From Bin87 sp963663945 (GTDB lineage Bacteria > Chloroflexota > Dehalococcoidia > Lucifugimonadales > UBA3495), in contig OY760687.1 of NCBI GenBank assembly GCA_963663945.1, positions 496,001-560,000 on the forward strand: a DNA stretch of 64,000 nucleotides. Reading direction: 5' to 3'. The notes below the pieces were generated by a model, which had not been told where the DNA came from, made no database searches, and worked only from the letters and a program-made list of their open reading frames with translations. Positions 27,879-35,004 of the stretch are shown here, in pieces. The stretch's first letter is position 1. The number at the start of each line of letters is the position of its first letter. Position numbers and translations under genes: made by a program.

Positions 27879-29276
27879 ATGCATATCGACACGATCAGAC
27901 TCGGAAACGTGGCTCCATTTACAGAGGAAGTGAAGTTTGACTTCAAGGGGAAAGTTAACGTTTTCATTGGAGCAAACGCAACGGGCAAGACCACTTTATT
28001 GCAGACGATCTCGCCAAACATCGCATGGCGCGATATCAGGCAATCGTTTGATGTGGATCGGACCTTTGAAGTATTCGTGAGTCCTGATTGGCCGCCGGGT
28101 GCAGATGGGTTTGTTGACACCCGCGCCGTCCCTTGGATTTATGTGCCACCGATCCGGACCATATTGCCCGTGCTTACGGATCTTTCGACACGATTTCTTT
28201 CCAGCCGCAATGTCGCTGGCGGCGATATCAACATGGCATTGGAGGTGTTGCCACATAGATTCGAAGCCGAGGATGTGTACGACGCCGTTCAAATCATGAC
28301 TGTGAATAGCACTAAGCCGGATGAGACTCAAATTCGGCCGATTATGAGGCGAGCATACAGTGTGGCTAAATCAGTCTGCCGAGAAATTCTGCGGGGCGAC
28401 GAACCCAAAGAGTTTACCAACCAAGTCAATCTAGGCGACGGCCCTGACGATAACTATCTCGTTACGATTCCGCATTATGGGATGGGGGTCGAAATCGCCG
28501 ACAAACCAGGAGAACCAATCTTCGCGGGCGAATTGTCTGCGGGTGTACAAAGCATATTTTTGGTTGCCCTCCATCTATCTTTGAAAATCGTAAACGATTA
28601 CAAGCAGACAGAAAGATGGAGAGACCTACCAGACAACTGGCACAGTAAACCAGCAATTCTATTGATCGACGAGATCGAAAACCATTTGCATCCCACCTGG
28701 CAACGCAGAGTGATCCCTGCACTCCTCGACCATTTCAAGGGGTTACAAATTTTCGCGACCACCCATTCGCCGTTTGTTGTGGCAGGGCTAAAAGCTGGAC
28801 AGATCCATAAATTGTACAAAAACAACCGCGGGACGATTTGCACGGAACGAAACGCGGAGGACGTGGTCGGTTGGACAGTCGAGGAAATCCTACGGGAATT
28901 CATGGAAGTCTCAGATCCGACGGATGAAGCTACGGCTAAGTGTGCTTCCGTCTTGCGCTGGCTTCGATATCAACAACCTGAGGAAACGGACATTGAAAGA
29001 TGGCAACATGCCAAAATCGTAGAATTGCAACGCATCGCACATCCGCATCCTGATCAATCTGCGGCATTGCAGTGGTTATCGGAAGAAGTAAATGCTCGTG
29101 GGGATGCTTTTGAATGGTGGCGGTCTCAGATTGCGCATTTGGAAGAAATATTAACTCCAGAGTTAGAAACCCATGGACCGATCGCCGCTCAAAATCAGAT
29201 ACTCATGCGGCAACTTGCAGACCTGTTGGAAGGAGATGGAGAACCAACAAGCGTTGACGGGGAGGAACCAGACTGA
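27879..29276 (+). CDS. AAA ATPase, PtuA-like (Septu-type defence)
   Basis: 465-residue ABC/SMC-type AAA_21 ATPase. The N-terminus reads MHIDTIRLGNVAPFTEEVKF with Walker A FIGANATGKTTLL at about residues 30-40. The C-terminal half has the ABC-like ELSAGVQSIFLVAL signature, Walker B ILLIDEIENHLHP and the switch His in IFATTHSPFVV. The TGATG junction couples it to the HNH nuclease gene. ATPase plus TIGR02646-like HNH partner matches Septu (PtuA/PtuB), and related pairs occur with retrons; no reverse transcriptase is nearby. Base composition is AT-richer than in the flanking chromosome, suggesting acquisition. Role as phage defence is inferred from family knowledge. Confidence 0.85.
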   Translation: MHIDTIRLGNVAPFTEEVKFDFKGKVNVFIGANATGKTTLLQTISPNIAWRDIRQSFDVDRTFEVFVSPDWPPGADGFVDTRAVPWIYVPPIRTILPVLTDLSTRFLSSRNVAGGDINMALEVLPHRFEAEDVYDAVQIMTVNSTKPDETQIRPIMRRAYSVAKSVCREILRGDEPKEFTNQVNLGDGPDDNYLVTIPHYGMGVEIADKPGEPIFAGELSAGVQSIFLVALHLSLKIVNDYKQTERWRDLPDNWHSKPAILLIDEIENHLHPTWQRRVIPALLDHFKGLQIFATTHSPFVVAGLKAGQIHKLYKNNRGTICTERNAEDVVGWTVEEILREFMEVSDPTDEATAKCASVLRWLRYQQPEETDIERWQHAKIVELQRIAHPHPDQSAALQWLSEEVNARGDAFEWWRSQIAHLEEILTPELETHGPIAAQNQILMRQLADLLEGDGEPTSVDGEEPD

Positions 29277-30016
29277 TGCACTCCGTGCCACCACAGCCGG
29301 CACCTGCATATCTGGCGGCATTCAAGCGTGCTCACCACGACCAAACCACTGGGCAATTCCGTTGGAATTTGTCACCCAACGAACATTCCGTTCTCATCGC
29401 GGACTTGGCTAGTCAATTTGGTGCCCCCCGCCGTCCGTCAATAGGTGAAAGTGCCAAACCCGATCCGGGCGAAGGTATTTGCGCATATTGCGAGCGCTCG
29501 TGTAGCAAGATTCCTGGTAGTCCCACTACCAATGAGATAGACCATTTCTACCCACGTAGCGACTGGAACGCCTTAGTATTCGAATGGACCAATCTCATGT
29601 ACGTGTGTCGGCGTTGTAACGATGCCAAGGATGACGGCGCGTTTGTCTCAAACCTGAAAAGCGACCCAGATAGCTACGTCAACCCACGCGCGCCACAAGC
29701 TGAGAATTATTTTGCGTTCCAAGTCACGGAAACTGACTGCCGGATGATCCCCAACGAGAATCTACAATCCAAGGCAGATATCGAGAAAGCCCAACGCACG
29801 ATTCGTGACTTGGGCCTAGACCGGGTGGATACCATAAGAAATAGAAATGTACGGCTTTTGAGAGCAAATTACTTGAGACAAATAGCATATGTACTATCTA
29901 AAATTCCTCAGGGAAAAAGAGAAAACTTATTACGGAGATTGAGTGATCGGAATTGCGAGTTTTCAAGCACGGTCATATGGGCTAGGGCGTGTCTACATTC
30001 AGTGAGCACACTCTAG
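29276..30016 (+). CDS. HNH endonuclease, PtuB-like; 3' end altered by insertion
   Basis: 246-residue HNH nuclease. The treble-clef motif is ICAYCERSC (first CxxC), NEIDHFYPRSDW (catalytic His pair region), WTNLMYVCRRCNDAKDD (second CxxC with Asn and Lys). This matches the nuclease subunit of Septu and retron-linked HNH proteins. The start ATG shares its A with the ATPase stop. The last ten codons (after TVIWAR) come from the inverted repeat of the mobile unit beginning at 29982. If the unit is removed and one CTAG kept, the frame would read on as DSGYFDL and stop. The catalytic core is intact, so the protein is probably still functional. Confidence 0.85.
   Translation: MHSVPPQPAPAYLAAFKRAHHDQTTGQFRWNLSPNEHSVLIADLASQFGAPRRPSIGESAKPDPGEGICAYCERSCSKIPGSPTTNEIDHFYPRSDWNALVFEWTNLMYVCRRCNDAKDDGAFVSNLKSDPDSYVNPRAPQAENYFAFQVTETDCRMIPNENLQSKADIEKAQRTIRDLGLDRVDTIRNRNVRLLRANYLRQIAYVLSKIPQGKRENLLRRLSDRNCEFSSTVIWARACLHSVSTL
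29982..30002 (+). repeat. left inverted repeat of the nested unit
   Basis: Twenty of 21 bases match the reverse complement of 41752-41772. It lies inside the last codons of the PtuB-like gene and replaces its natural C-terminus. Confidence 0.8.
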
Positions 30017-30096
30017 GAACGCAACTCAGCAGGGTACCCGCCAAGACTGGCGTACAAAAACCCCTGGCACCGCAGCAGCCAACCGCAGAAAAGAAC

Positions 30097-30126
30097 GAGC
30101 GGGCACCACACGGTGCCCGCTCTCTT
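30097..30126 (+). terminator. rho-independent terminator-like hairpin
   Basis: GAGCGGGCACC (30097-30107) pairs perfectly with GGTGCCCGCTC (30112-30122) around the loop ACAC and is followed by TCTTTT. It sits about 80 bp after the PtuB stop and would end transcription of the ATPase/HNH operon. Confidence 0.75.
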
Positions 30127-30203
30127 TTACCAACCGCCGGTCCCTATCAACAGAACCCGCGACACAAAGGTTGCTTTTTTTTGATCAGCGGCTTTAGAAT
30201 AGC

Positions 30204-30324
30204 GGTGACGGCAGTTTTGCAGGCGACCGTCACCACAGCGGAGAAAGGAGTCGGGCACTTTTTTGGTGCCTCAGCGGGAAGCCCGCGCCCTCTTAAAGGG
30301 ACGGGCCAACCTCCTTTCGCTGTG
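30204..30324 (+). ncRNA. predicted multi-branched structured element, possibly an RNA
   Basis: A hairpin (GGTGACGG 30204-30211 with CCGTCACC 30227-30234) is followed by a long outer helix: 30234-30240 CACAGCG with 30318-30324 CGCTGTG, and 30244-30250 AAAGGAG with 30311-30317 CTCCTTT, separated only by a 3-base GAG bulge. Inside are three short hairpins: GGCAC/GTGCC (30254-30258/30266-30270), GCGGG/CCCGC (30274-30278/30282-30286) and CCCT/AGGG (30288-30291/30297-30300). It ends 61 bases before the start of the 182-aa gene. It could be a small RNA, a leader or a DNA-level hairpin site; the orientation is assumed from the downstream gene. Confidence 0.5.
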
Positions 30325-30385
30325 ATTATAACACCGGGCTATCGAGGCTACTCAAGCGCCTGCTGACATCGAATGGAGGGTAACC

Positions 30386-30934
30386 ATGCCAACCACCCTT
30401 GAGGAACAAATTGCCAATTACAGGGAAGCCCGCGCCATCGTCGTAGACTCCCTCGCCGAACTTGACAACAAAATCGAGCTACTCACTAAAGCCAAACGAT
30501 TGCTCGAAACTGACGTGACGCTGGCAATCAGTCATTTTAGCGGGCAAGACCACCCTAACAAATTCGTACCTACCCAAGCCCAAGTCGTGACCATCGGATT
30601 CCCTGATGTAGACACATCATCCATCGCCGGGTGCGACAGCATCCCAGAAGCGATGGAGGCATGGGCGGAGGCAAACAACGACGAGGTCAAAGGCAAGATT
30701 CTTGGCGCGGCACTCAGGAAGATTGGGCTCAGTACAGCAAAGGACGACAATAGCGTGGCTGCCTCCATCCACAACATAGCGACGAAATCTCACGCGCAGA
30801 AATGGCAGAAAATCGGCCCCGGCCACTTCAGGCTCCGGCGCGAACTCCCGGAAGCCGAAGTCTCCCAAGACCTCAACTCCGACGTCCCGGACCTCGGAAT
30901 TCAGCCCGACACTGACCCTCTCACCGACCATTAA
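30386..30934 (+). CDS. hypothetical protein, coiled coil plus putative winged-helix domain
   Basis: 182 residues; ATG at 30386 follows a strong GGAGGG. No family recognised. Residues about 1-55 (LEEQIANYREARAIVVDSLAELDNKIELLTKAKRLLETDV) form a likely coiled coil. Residues about 85-155 (EAMEAWAEANNDEVKGKILGAALRKIGL...SVAASIHNIATKSHAQKWQKIGPGHFRLRR) resemble a HARE-HTH/winged-helix fold ending in a basic wing. The tail is acidic. It may be a DNA-binding regulator of the unit, possibly for the structured element directly upstream. Upstream of it lie only the structured element and a terminator. Confidence 0.6.
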   Translation: MPTTLEEQIANYREARAIVVDSLAELDNKIELLTKAKRLLETDVTLAISHFSGQDHPNKFVPTQAQVVTIGFPDVDTSSIAGCDSIPEAMEAWAEANNDEVKGKILGAALRKIGLSTAKDDNSVAASIHNIATKSHAQKWQKIGPGHFRLRRELPEAEVSQDLNSDVPDLGIQPDTDPLTDH

Positions 30935-31245
30935 CGGCCCGCCCAATACGGGCATCCGCAATACCCAAAATCGCTCCCAAAATGACACTCTCAAGTTGCG
31001 GAGTCTGCCTATAAAACGTACAATCGTTCTCAATTAACATACATCGGGGTCGCCAGTTCTTCAGGCCGACGACCCCGATTACGAAAGCGCCGCCCAGGAC
31101 CGTCATATCCAAGGGGCTTTCGTTCTCGATTCTAACGGCGCGTGCCGCATCGCACAACCCCCATCCGTCATGGGGGTAACCTTCAACGCGCGCCTCAACC
31201 GGGACGAAGTCCCTGCGGTTCCACGGGCGAACCGGAGGGACCCAG
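30935..31245. other. hairpin-rich non-coding stretch upstream of the IS5-type transposase
   Basis: About 310 bp without a convincing gene. It contains several good stem-loops: ATCGGGGTCG/CGACCCCGAT (31043-31052/31070-31079), ACGAAAGC/GCTTTCGT (31081-31088/31116-31123) and ACCCCCAT/ATGGGGGT (31157-31164/31170-31177, 5-base loop). No terminal inverted repeat pairing with the region after the transposase was found. Confidence 0.5.
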
Positions 31246-32166
31246 ATGCCCACACGTTTCTACTGCACCGACCGTCAGTGGCGAAAGAGAATCTCCTCAC
31301 TTCTACCAGGCCAAGAGGGACATCCAGGCTACACAGCCCACGACAACCGTGTCGACTTCGAAGCCATGCTCGAGTCCGCTCATGAGGGCCACACCTGTCG
31401 TGGCCTCGACCAGACCTTCGGGAAATGGGGCAGCGTCTGCCAGAGAATGGACCGCTGGGAACAGCAAGGCGTGTTCCACAGATTATTCAACGAATTGGTC
31501 GCCAAGCACGGCGTGAGCTCACTCATAGTCGACGGCACCATCGTATCGGTCCACCAAGACGCAACCGGAGCCCGTAGAGCACACGGCGACCCAGAGAGTC
31601 AAGCCATCGGACACAGCAGGGGCGGTCGCACCACCAAAATCATCGCTGCCTGCGACGAAAGCGGCGACGTGTTCAACCTCCTCGTCGTGCCAGGTAACGA
31701 CAACGAGTCGCCATACACACAACGCCTCATCAACGGCATAGAGGCTGAGTTTTTCATAGCCGACAAGGCGTACGACAGTGACAAGCTGCTCGATGCCGTC
31801 GCACAACGAGGAACCGAAATCGTGGTGCCCCCTCGGTCCAATCGCCTGGTCCAGCGCAACTACGACAAAGAGAAGTACAAAACCAGGAACTTAATTGAAC
31901 GCGCCTTCCAAAAGATGAAGAGGTTCCGCGCTATCGCCACGAGGTACAGAAAGACCGCACGGATGTATGTCGCGCTCATCATCCTCATCCTGGTGTACCT
32001 CATCACCAAAAGAGGCAAAAGCGGGCTGCGCTTCGTCCAAATCTGGCGGTACCCACAACCGCCCACCAAGTACGAACTCTACGTTCCCGAGAACCTGCGG
32101 CAGGAATACGAGAGATTCCAACGCCCCCACCGAGCAGACTTTGCTTGGTTTGACCCACCGACTTGA
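31246..32166 (+). CDS. IS5-family transposase (DDE)
   Basis: 306-residue DDE transposase of the IS5 group (DUF4096 plus DDE_Tnp_1). N-terminal recognition part: WRKRISSLLPGQEGHPG...VDFEAMLESAHEGHTCRGL and CQRMDRWEQQGVF. Catalytic residues: first Asp in SSLIVDGTIVSVH, second Asp in EFFIADKAYDSDKLLD and Glu in RNLIERAFQKMKRFRAIATRY (YREK-like). The frame is intact in one ORF. The C-terminal 55 residues (WRYPQPPTKYELYVPENLRQ...) extend beyond the typical end. It is not flanked closely by recognisable inverted repeats; the nearest IS5-like ends are the 21-bp repeats at 29982 and 41752. Confidence 0.9.
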   Translation: MPTRFYCTDRQWRKRISSLLPGQEGHPGYTAHDNRVDFEAMLESAHEGHTCRGLDQTFGKWGSVCQRMDRWEQQGVFHRLFNELVAKHGVSSLIVDGTIVSVHQDATGARRAHGDPESQAIGHSRGGRTTKIIAACDESGDVFNLLVVPGNDNESPYTQRLINGIEAEFFIADKAYDSDKLLDAVAQRGTEIVVPPRSNRLVQRNYDKEKYKTRNLIERAFQKMKRFRAIATRYRKTARMYVALIILILVYLITKRGKSGLRFVQIWRYPQPPTKYELYVPENLRQEYERFQRPHRADFAWFDPPT

Positions 32167-32314
32167 AATTGACGCACTGACAACACCACGTTGCCGCACC
32201 TTCCTCAACCGTGGGATACTGCGCCAGTGTTTCCACAACGGTACGTGGCGCCACCTCTGAGTTGTGGTAGGTCGCCCACCATCAGGGAACAAATCGTTAC
32301 CTGGGGCGCTCGAC

Positions 32315-32569
32315 ATGGCTCAACAACCCTTCGGCGGACTTCACGAACACGATGCCAACCAAGTCATCGCGGAATGGCTTGGAACATCGCGTCCTGATTG
32401 GCAGGTTTCTGGCGAAAGGACCCGCACCATAAAGGACAGCGCGGACCGTCCCGACGTCATCATCCAGCAGGGCGTGAGGATGCCCGTCATCATCGAGTGC
32501 GAGTATGACAAGCCGGCGGTCGGCGATGCCCAAAAAAGGCTGGGCAAAGAACTGGTCAACGAGACCCGT
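32315..32569 (+). pseudogene. restriction-methyltransferase, N-terminal fragment (split by IS21 copy 1)
   Basis: First 85 codons of a large restriction-modification gene, starting ATG at 32315. The segment DRPDVIIQQGVRMPVIIECEYDKPA resembles a PD-(D/E)XK nuclease core (Asp, then Glu-x-Glu, Lys). The frame breaks at 32569, where the IS21 element begins, and reads uselessly into the IS until 32722. The last codons here (ACC CGT) join in frame to CCT TTC ACC at 35010, giving ...VNETR-PFTEVIAIGID.... Together the two parts would make a 989-residue single-chain enzyme. Confidence 0.8.
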
Positions 32570-32606
32570 TGTCCCGCGTCAACCATTCTTGCCGATTTAT
32601 CGTCGA

Positions 32607-33419
32607 TTAGTTTTGCCGGTTCACCTCCTTGGCAGGCGCAGCGTTGGCGTCGGCCGCGGCAGTCTCGCCGCGTTGCTGTGCTGCGTCAGTCCGGTAGCTG
32701 GGGACGTCGAATTCCAGGATGACGGAGTGGTGAACCACCCGGTCAATCGCTGCGGCGGTGGCCATGGGATTGGCAAAGATGCGCTCCCACTCCGAGAAGA
32801 CCAGGTTGGACGTGATGCCCAACGACCGGCGTTCGTAGCGTTCTGCGATGAGGGTGAAGAGGACCTCGGACTCCTCAGTACCCTGGGGCAGGTAGCCGAG
32901 ATCGTCCAGGAGGAGGAAGTCGAAGTTGTCCAGCTTGCGCAGTTGTCGGGGCAGGTCGAAGTCACGCTTGGCGGCCAGCAGATCCTGCACCAGACGGTAG
33001 GCCGGTGCGAAGAGGACGGAGTGGCCGGCCTCCACCAGGCGGTGTCCCAGAGCGCAGAGCGCGTGGGTCTTGCCGGTGCCGGGGAGCCCGAAGGCCAGCA
33101 CGTTGACGCCGTGATCCACGAAGCTGCCCTGGGCCAGTTGGTCCATCTGCTGCCGTAGAGCGAGGGGCATCCGGTGATGCTCGAAGGTCTCCCAGGTCTT
33201 GCCCGAGGGGAGCCGGGACGCCTGACGCAGCCGGTTGATGCGCCGGTGGCGGCGATCCTCGGCTTCCTGCTCCAGCACCTCCAGGAAGGTGGACAGGGCC
33301 TCGCCGTGGCCAGCCTCGGTGAAACGGGCCACCGACTGAGCGCCCATGGTGGGCAGCTTGAATTCGCGGCAGAGCTGACCGATGCGCTCCGGGATCACGC
33401 TGGTGTCGGTGTCCATCAT
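32607..33419 (-). CDS. istB: IS21 helper ATPase IstB, copy 1
   Basis: 270-residue AAA+ transposition helper. Walker A FGLPGTGKTHALCALGHRL, Walker B FLLLDDLGYLPQ, sensor region ERYERRSLGITSNLVFSEW. The start is the ATG at 33419, overlapping the istA stop by ATGA. IstB acts with IstA in target capture and strand transfer. Protein identical to copy 2. Confidence 0.95.
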   Translation of the reverse strand: MMDTDTSVIPERIGQLCREFKLPTMGAQSVARFTEAGHGEALSTFLEVLEQEAEDRRHRRINRLRQASRLPSGKTWETFEHHRMPLALRQQMDQLAQGSFVDHGVNVLAFGLPGTGKTHALCALGHRLVEAGHSVLFAPAYRLVQDLLAAKRDFDLPRQLRKLDNFDFLLLDDLGYLPQGTEESEVLFTLIAERYERRSLGITSNLVFSEWERIFANPMATAAAIDRVVHHSVILEFDVPSYRTDAAQQRGETAAADANAAPAKEVNRQN

Positions 33420-34918
33420 GCGCACACCCCCACCATGGCCGTACTGCTCGTGAGCAGACCGTCGTAGATCTTCAGGTCCGGCTTCCCAGAGAGGACCAGC
33501 ACCGGAGCCTGGGGCACCCTGGGCTCGGCCAGTTCCCGCACCTCGGCGTAGTCGAAGGGCTGACCGGTCTCCAGCAGCAGCGACAGGGCGCTGTCCACCA
33601 TGACCTCCATGGTGGTGGCCGCCAGGTGCAGGATGCGCACGTACTCCACGTCGGCGCGCTCACCGCGCCACTGCCTGAGCGCATCGTAGGCCAGCCGGAA
33701 GTGCAGGGTGGGAAAGAGCTGCTCCCTGAAGCGGTACCGGGCGAATGCTCCGGGCTTGCGCACCAGGGAATTGATCACGTGGCGGTAATTGACGTTTACT
33801 TCCCCATCACCGTGCACGCGCGCCATGCGTTCCACAAAGTGGCCCTTGTAGTACACTTCCACGTGCTCGGAATAGAGGCGGATCTGTACCACCTTGCCAA
33901 TGAGCCGGGACGGGACGCTGTAGCTGCGTCCCGCCACCTGGATCGTACTCCACCGGCGCACCTTGGACTGGTAGTTGGCGTATTCCGGCATGGGGGCTGG
34001 CGGCAGGGGTCTTAGGCAAGCCATTTCCTGCTCCAGCTTCCCCCGCACCAGGCGGTTTCGCTTCTCCACCATCTCCCGTACGAAACCGGCGTAGTCGTCG
34101 GCGGTGTGGAAATCGCGGCTGCCGCGCATGATCAAAGCCTGGTCCACGGCATCCTTCAAACGGTAGTGAGCGTGCTCGGCAACGCCGTTTTCGTGGCTCT
34201 TGCCAGGATTGATGCGGGTGGATCGGACACCGTAGTGGTCCAGCAGGGCGGCGTAATTGTCGTTTAGCGCCCGGCCTCGGCTGCGTTTCATCTCGTGGGT
34301 GGCAGCAGAGGTATTGTCGGAACGCACCACCTCCGGTACGCCGCCCAGGGCCCAGAGCGCATTCTGTAATCCCTGCTTGAGGGCCAGGAAGGTCTCGCCG
34401 GCGGCGACCTCCGCGTAGCGCCAGCCCGAGTGGCTGAGGATCAGCTGAAACAGCAGGTGGGGGTAGGGCTCACCGGCGACGGTCACCCCCAGGGCGCTGC
34501 AGTGGGTGAAATCAAACTGGGCCTCCCGACCCGGCGGATGCTCCTGGGGGAAGTAAACCTCCTGATCCGGGCCATTCAGCGCCCGCCAGTCCTGTAATCG
34601 TCGTTGCAGGGTGCGCAGCTGGGAGGCGCTGAACTGGCCAGGATGCTGCTCCTCCAGCCATTCGATAATCGTCGTTGCCTTCAGCTTGCCCTTGGGGTCG
34701 TCCCGCAGCAGGGGCTCAATCTCCTCTTCCCACACCCCGTCGAAGGGGTCGGACCGAGTGCGCCACCAGCGCTCCGGTTTGGTCTCCGACGGCAACGGGC
34801 CACTCTGCCATTTGCGCGCCGACCGCACGCTCATCCCAGACATGGCGGCCGCCGTCTCCTGTGTCTTGCCTTCCATACGTTTTTGCCTCAAAAGTCTGAC
34901 TTGTCGGTCCTTGATCAA
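33416..34918 (-). CDS. istA: IS21 transposase IstA, copy 1
   Basis: 500-residue DDE transposase. N-terminal helix-turn-helix (AAAMSGMSVRSARKWQ), catalytic Asp in REAQFDFTHCSAL, Asp in EVVRSDNTSAATHE, Glu in SHENGVAEHAHY, and the C-terminal beta-barrel domain (RSYSVPSRLIGKVVQIRLY). TTG start with GGAGG upstream. Intact and identical in translation to copy 2, so this IS is potentially active. Confidence 0.95.
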   Translation of the reverse strand: MIKDRQVRLLRQKRMEGKTQETAAAMSGMSVRSARKWQSGPLPSETKPERWWRTRSDPFDGVWEEEIEPLLRDDPKGKLKATTIIEWLEEQHPGQFSASQLRTLQRRLQDWRALNGPDQEVYFPQEHPPGREAQFDFTHCSALGVTVAGEPYPHLLFQLILSHSGWRYAEVAAGETFLALKQGLQNALWALGGVPEVVRSDNTSAATHEMKRSRGRALNDNYAALLDHYGVRSTRINPGKSHENGVAEHAHYRLKDAVDQALIMRGSRDFHTADDYAGFVREMVEKRNRLVRGKLEQEMACLRPLPPAPMPEYANYQSKVRRWSTIQVAGRSYSVPSRLIGKVVQIRLYSEHVEVYYKGHFVERMARVHGDGEVNVNYRHVINSLVRKPGAFARYRFREQLFPTLHFRLAYDALRQWRGERADVEYVRILHLAATTMEVMVDSALSLLLETGQPFDYAEVRELAEPRVPQAPVLVLSGKPDLKIYDGLLTSSTAMVGVCA

Positions 34919-35004
34919 TCCGGCACCTCCGTGCCGGACGATTTACACCATCCCAACCGGCAAGAATAGTCGGCGCAAGAGGCATTCCTTATTGTCGTCT
35001 ATCA

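Larger units (their letters stand above)
32570..35004 (-). mobile_element. IS21-family insertion sequence, copy 1 (2,435 bp)
   Basis: The element starts TGTCCCGCGTC and ends GTCGTCTATCA, encodes istB and istA on the minus strand, and is flanked by the 5-bp direct repeat CCCGT (32565-32569 and 35005-35009). Internal repeats near both ends share ATTCTTGCCG. Copy 2 at 38939-41373 has the same length and the same ends in the opposite orientation. It disrupts the restriction-methyltransferase gene. Confidence 0.93.

Noticed and set aside
27879..30016. Retron effector module
   Set aside because: ATPase/HNH pairs also occur with retrons, but no reverse transcriptase or msr/msd-like element was found adjacent; Septu is the simpler reading.
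30234..30324. tRNA-like cloverleaf
   Set aside because: The outer helix and three arms superficially resemble one, but arm lengths, loops, T-loop sequence and CCA end do not fit a tRNA.
30921..31253. Minus-strand ORF of 110 codons upstream of the IS5-type transposase
   Set aside because: Looks somewhat protein-like but has no recognised motif and lies over three stem-loops; I could not support it as a gene.
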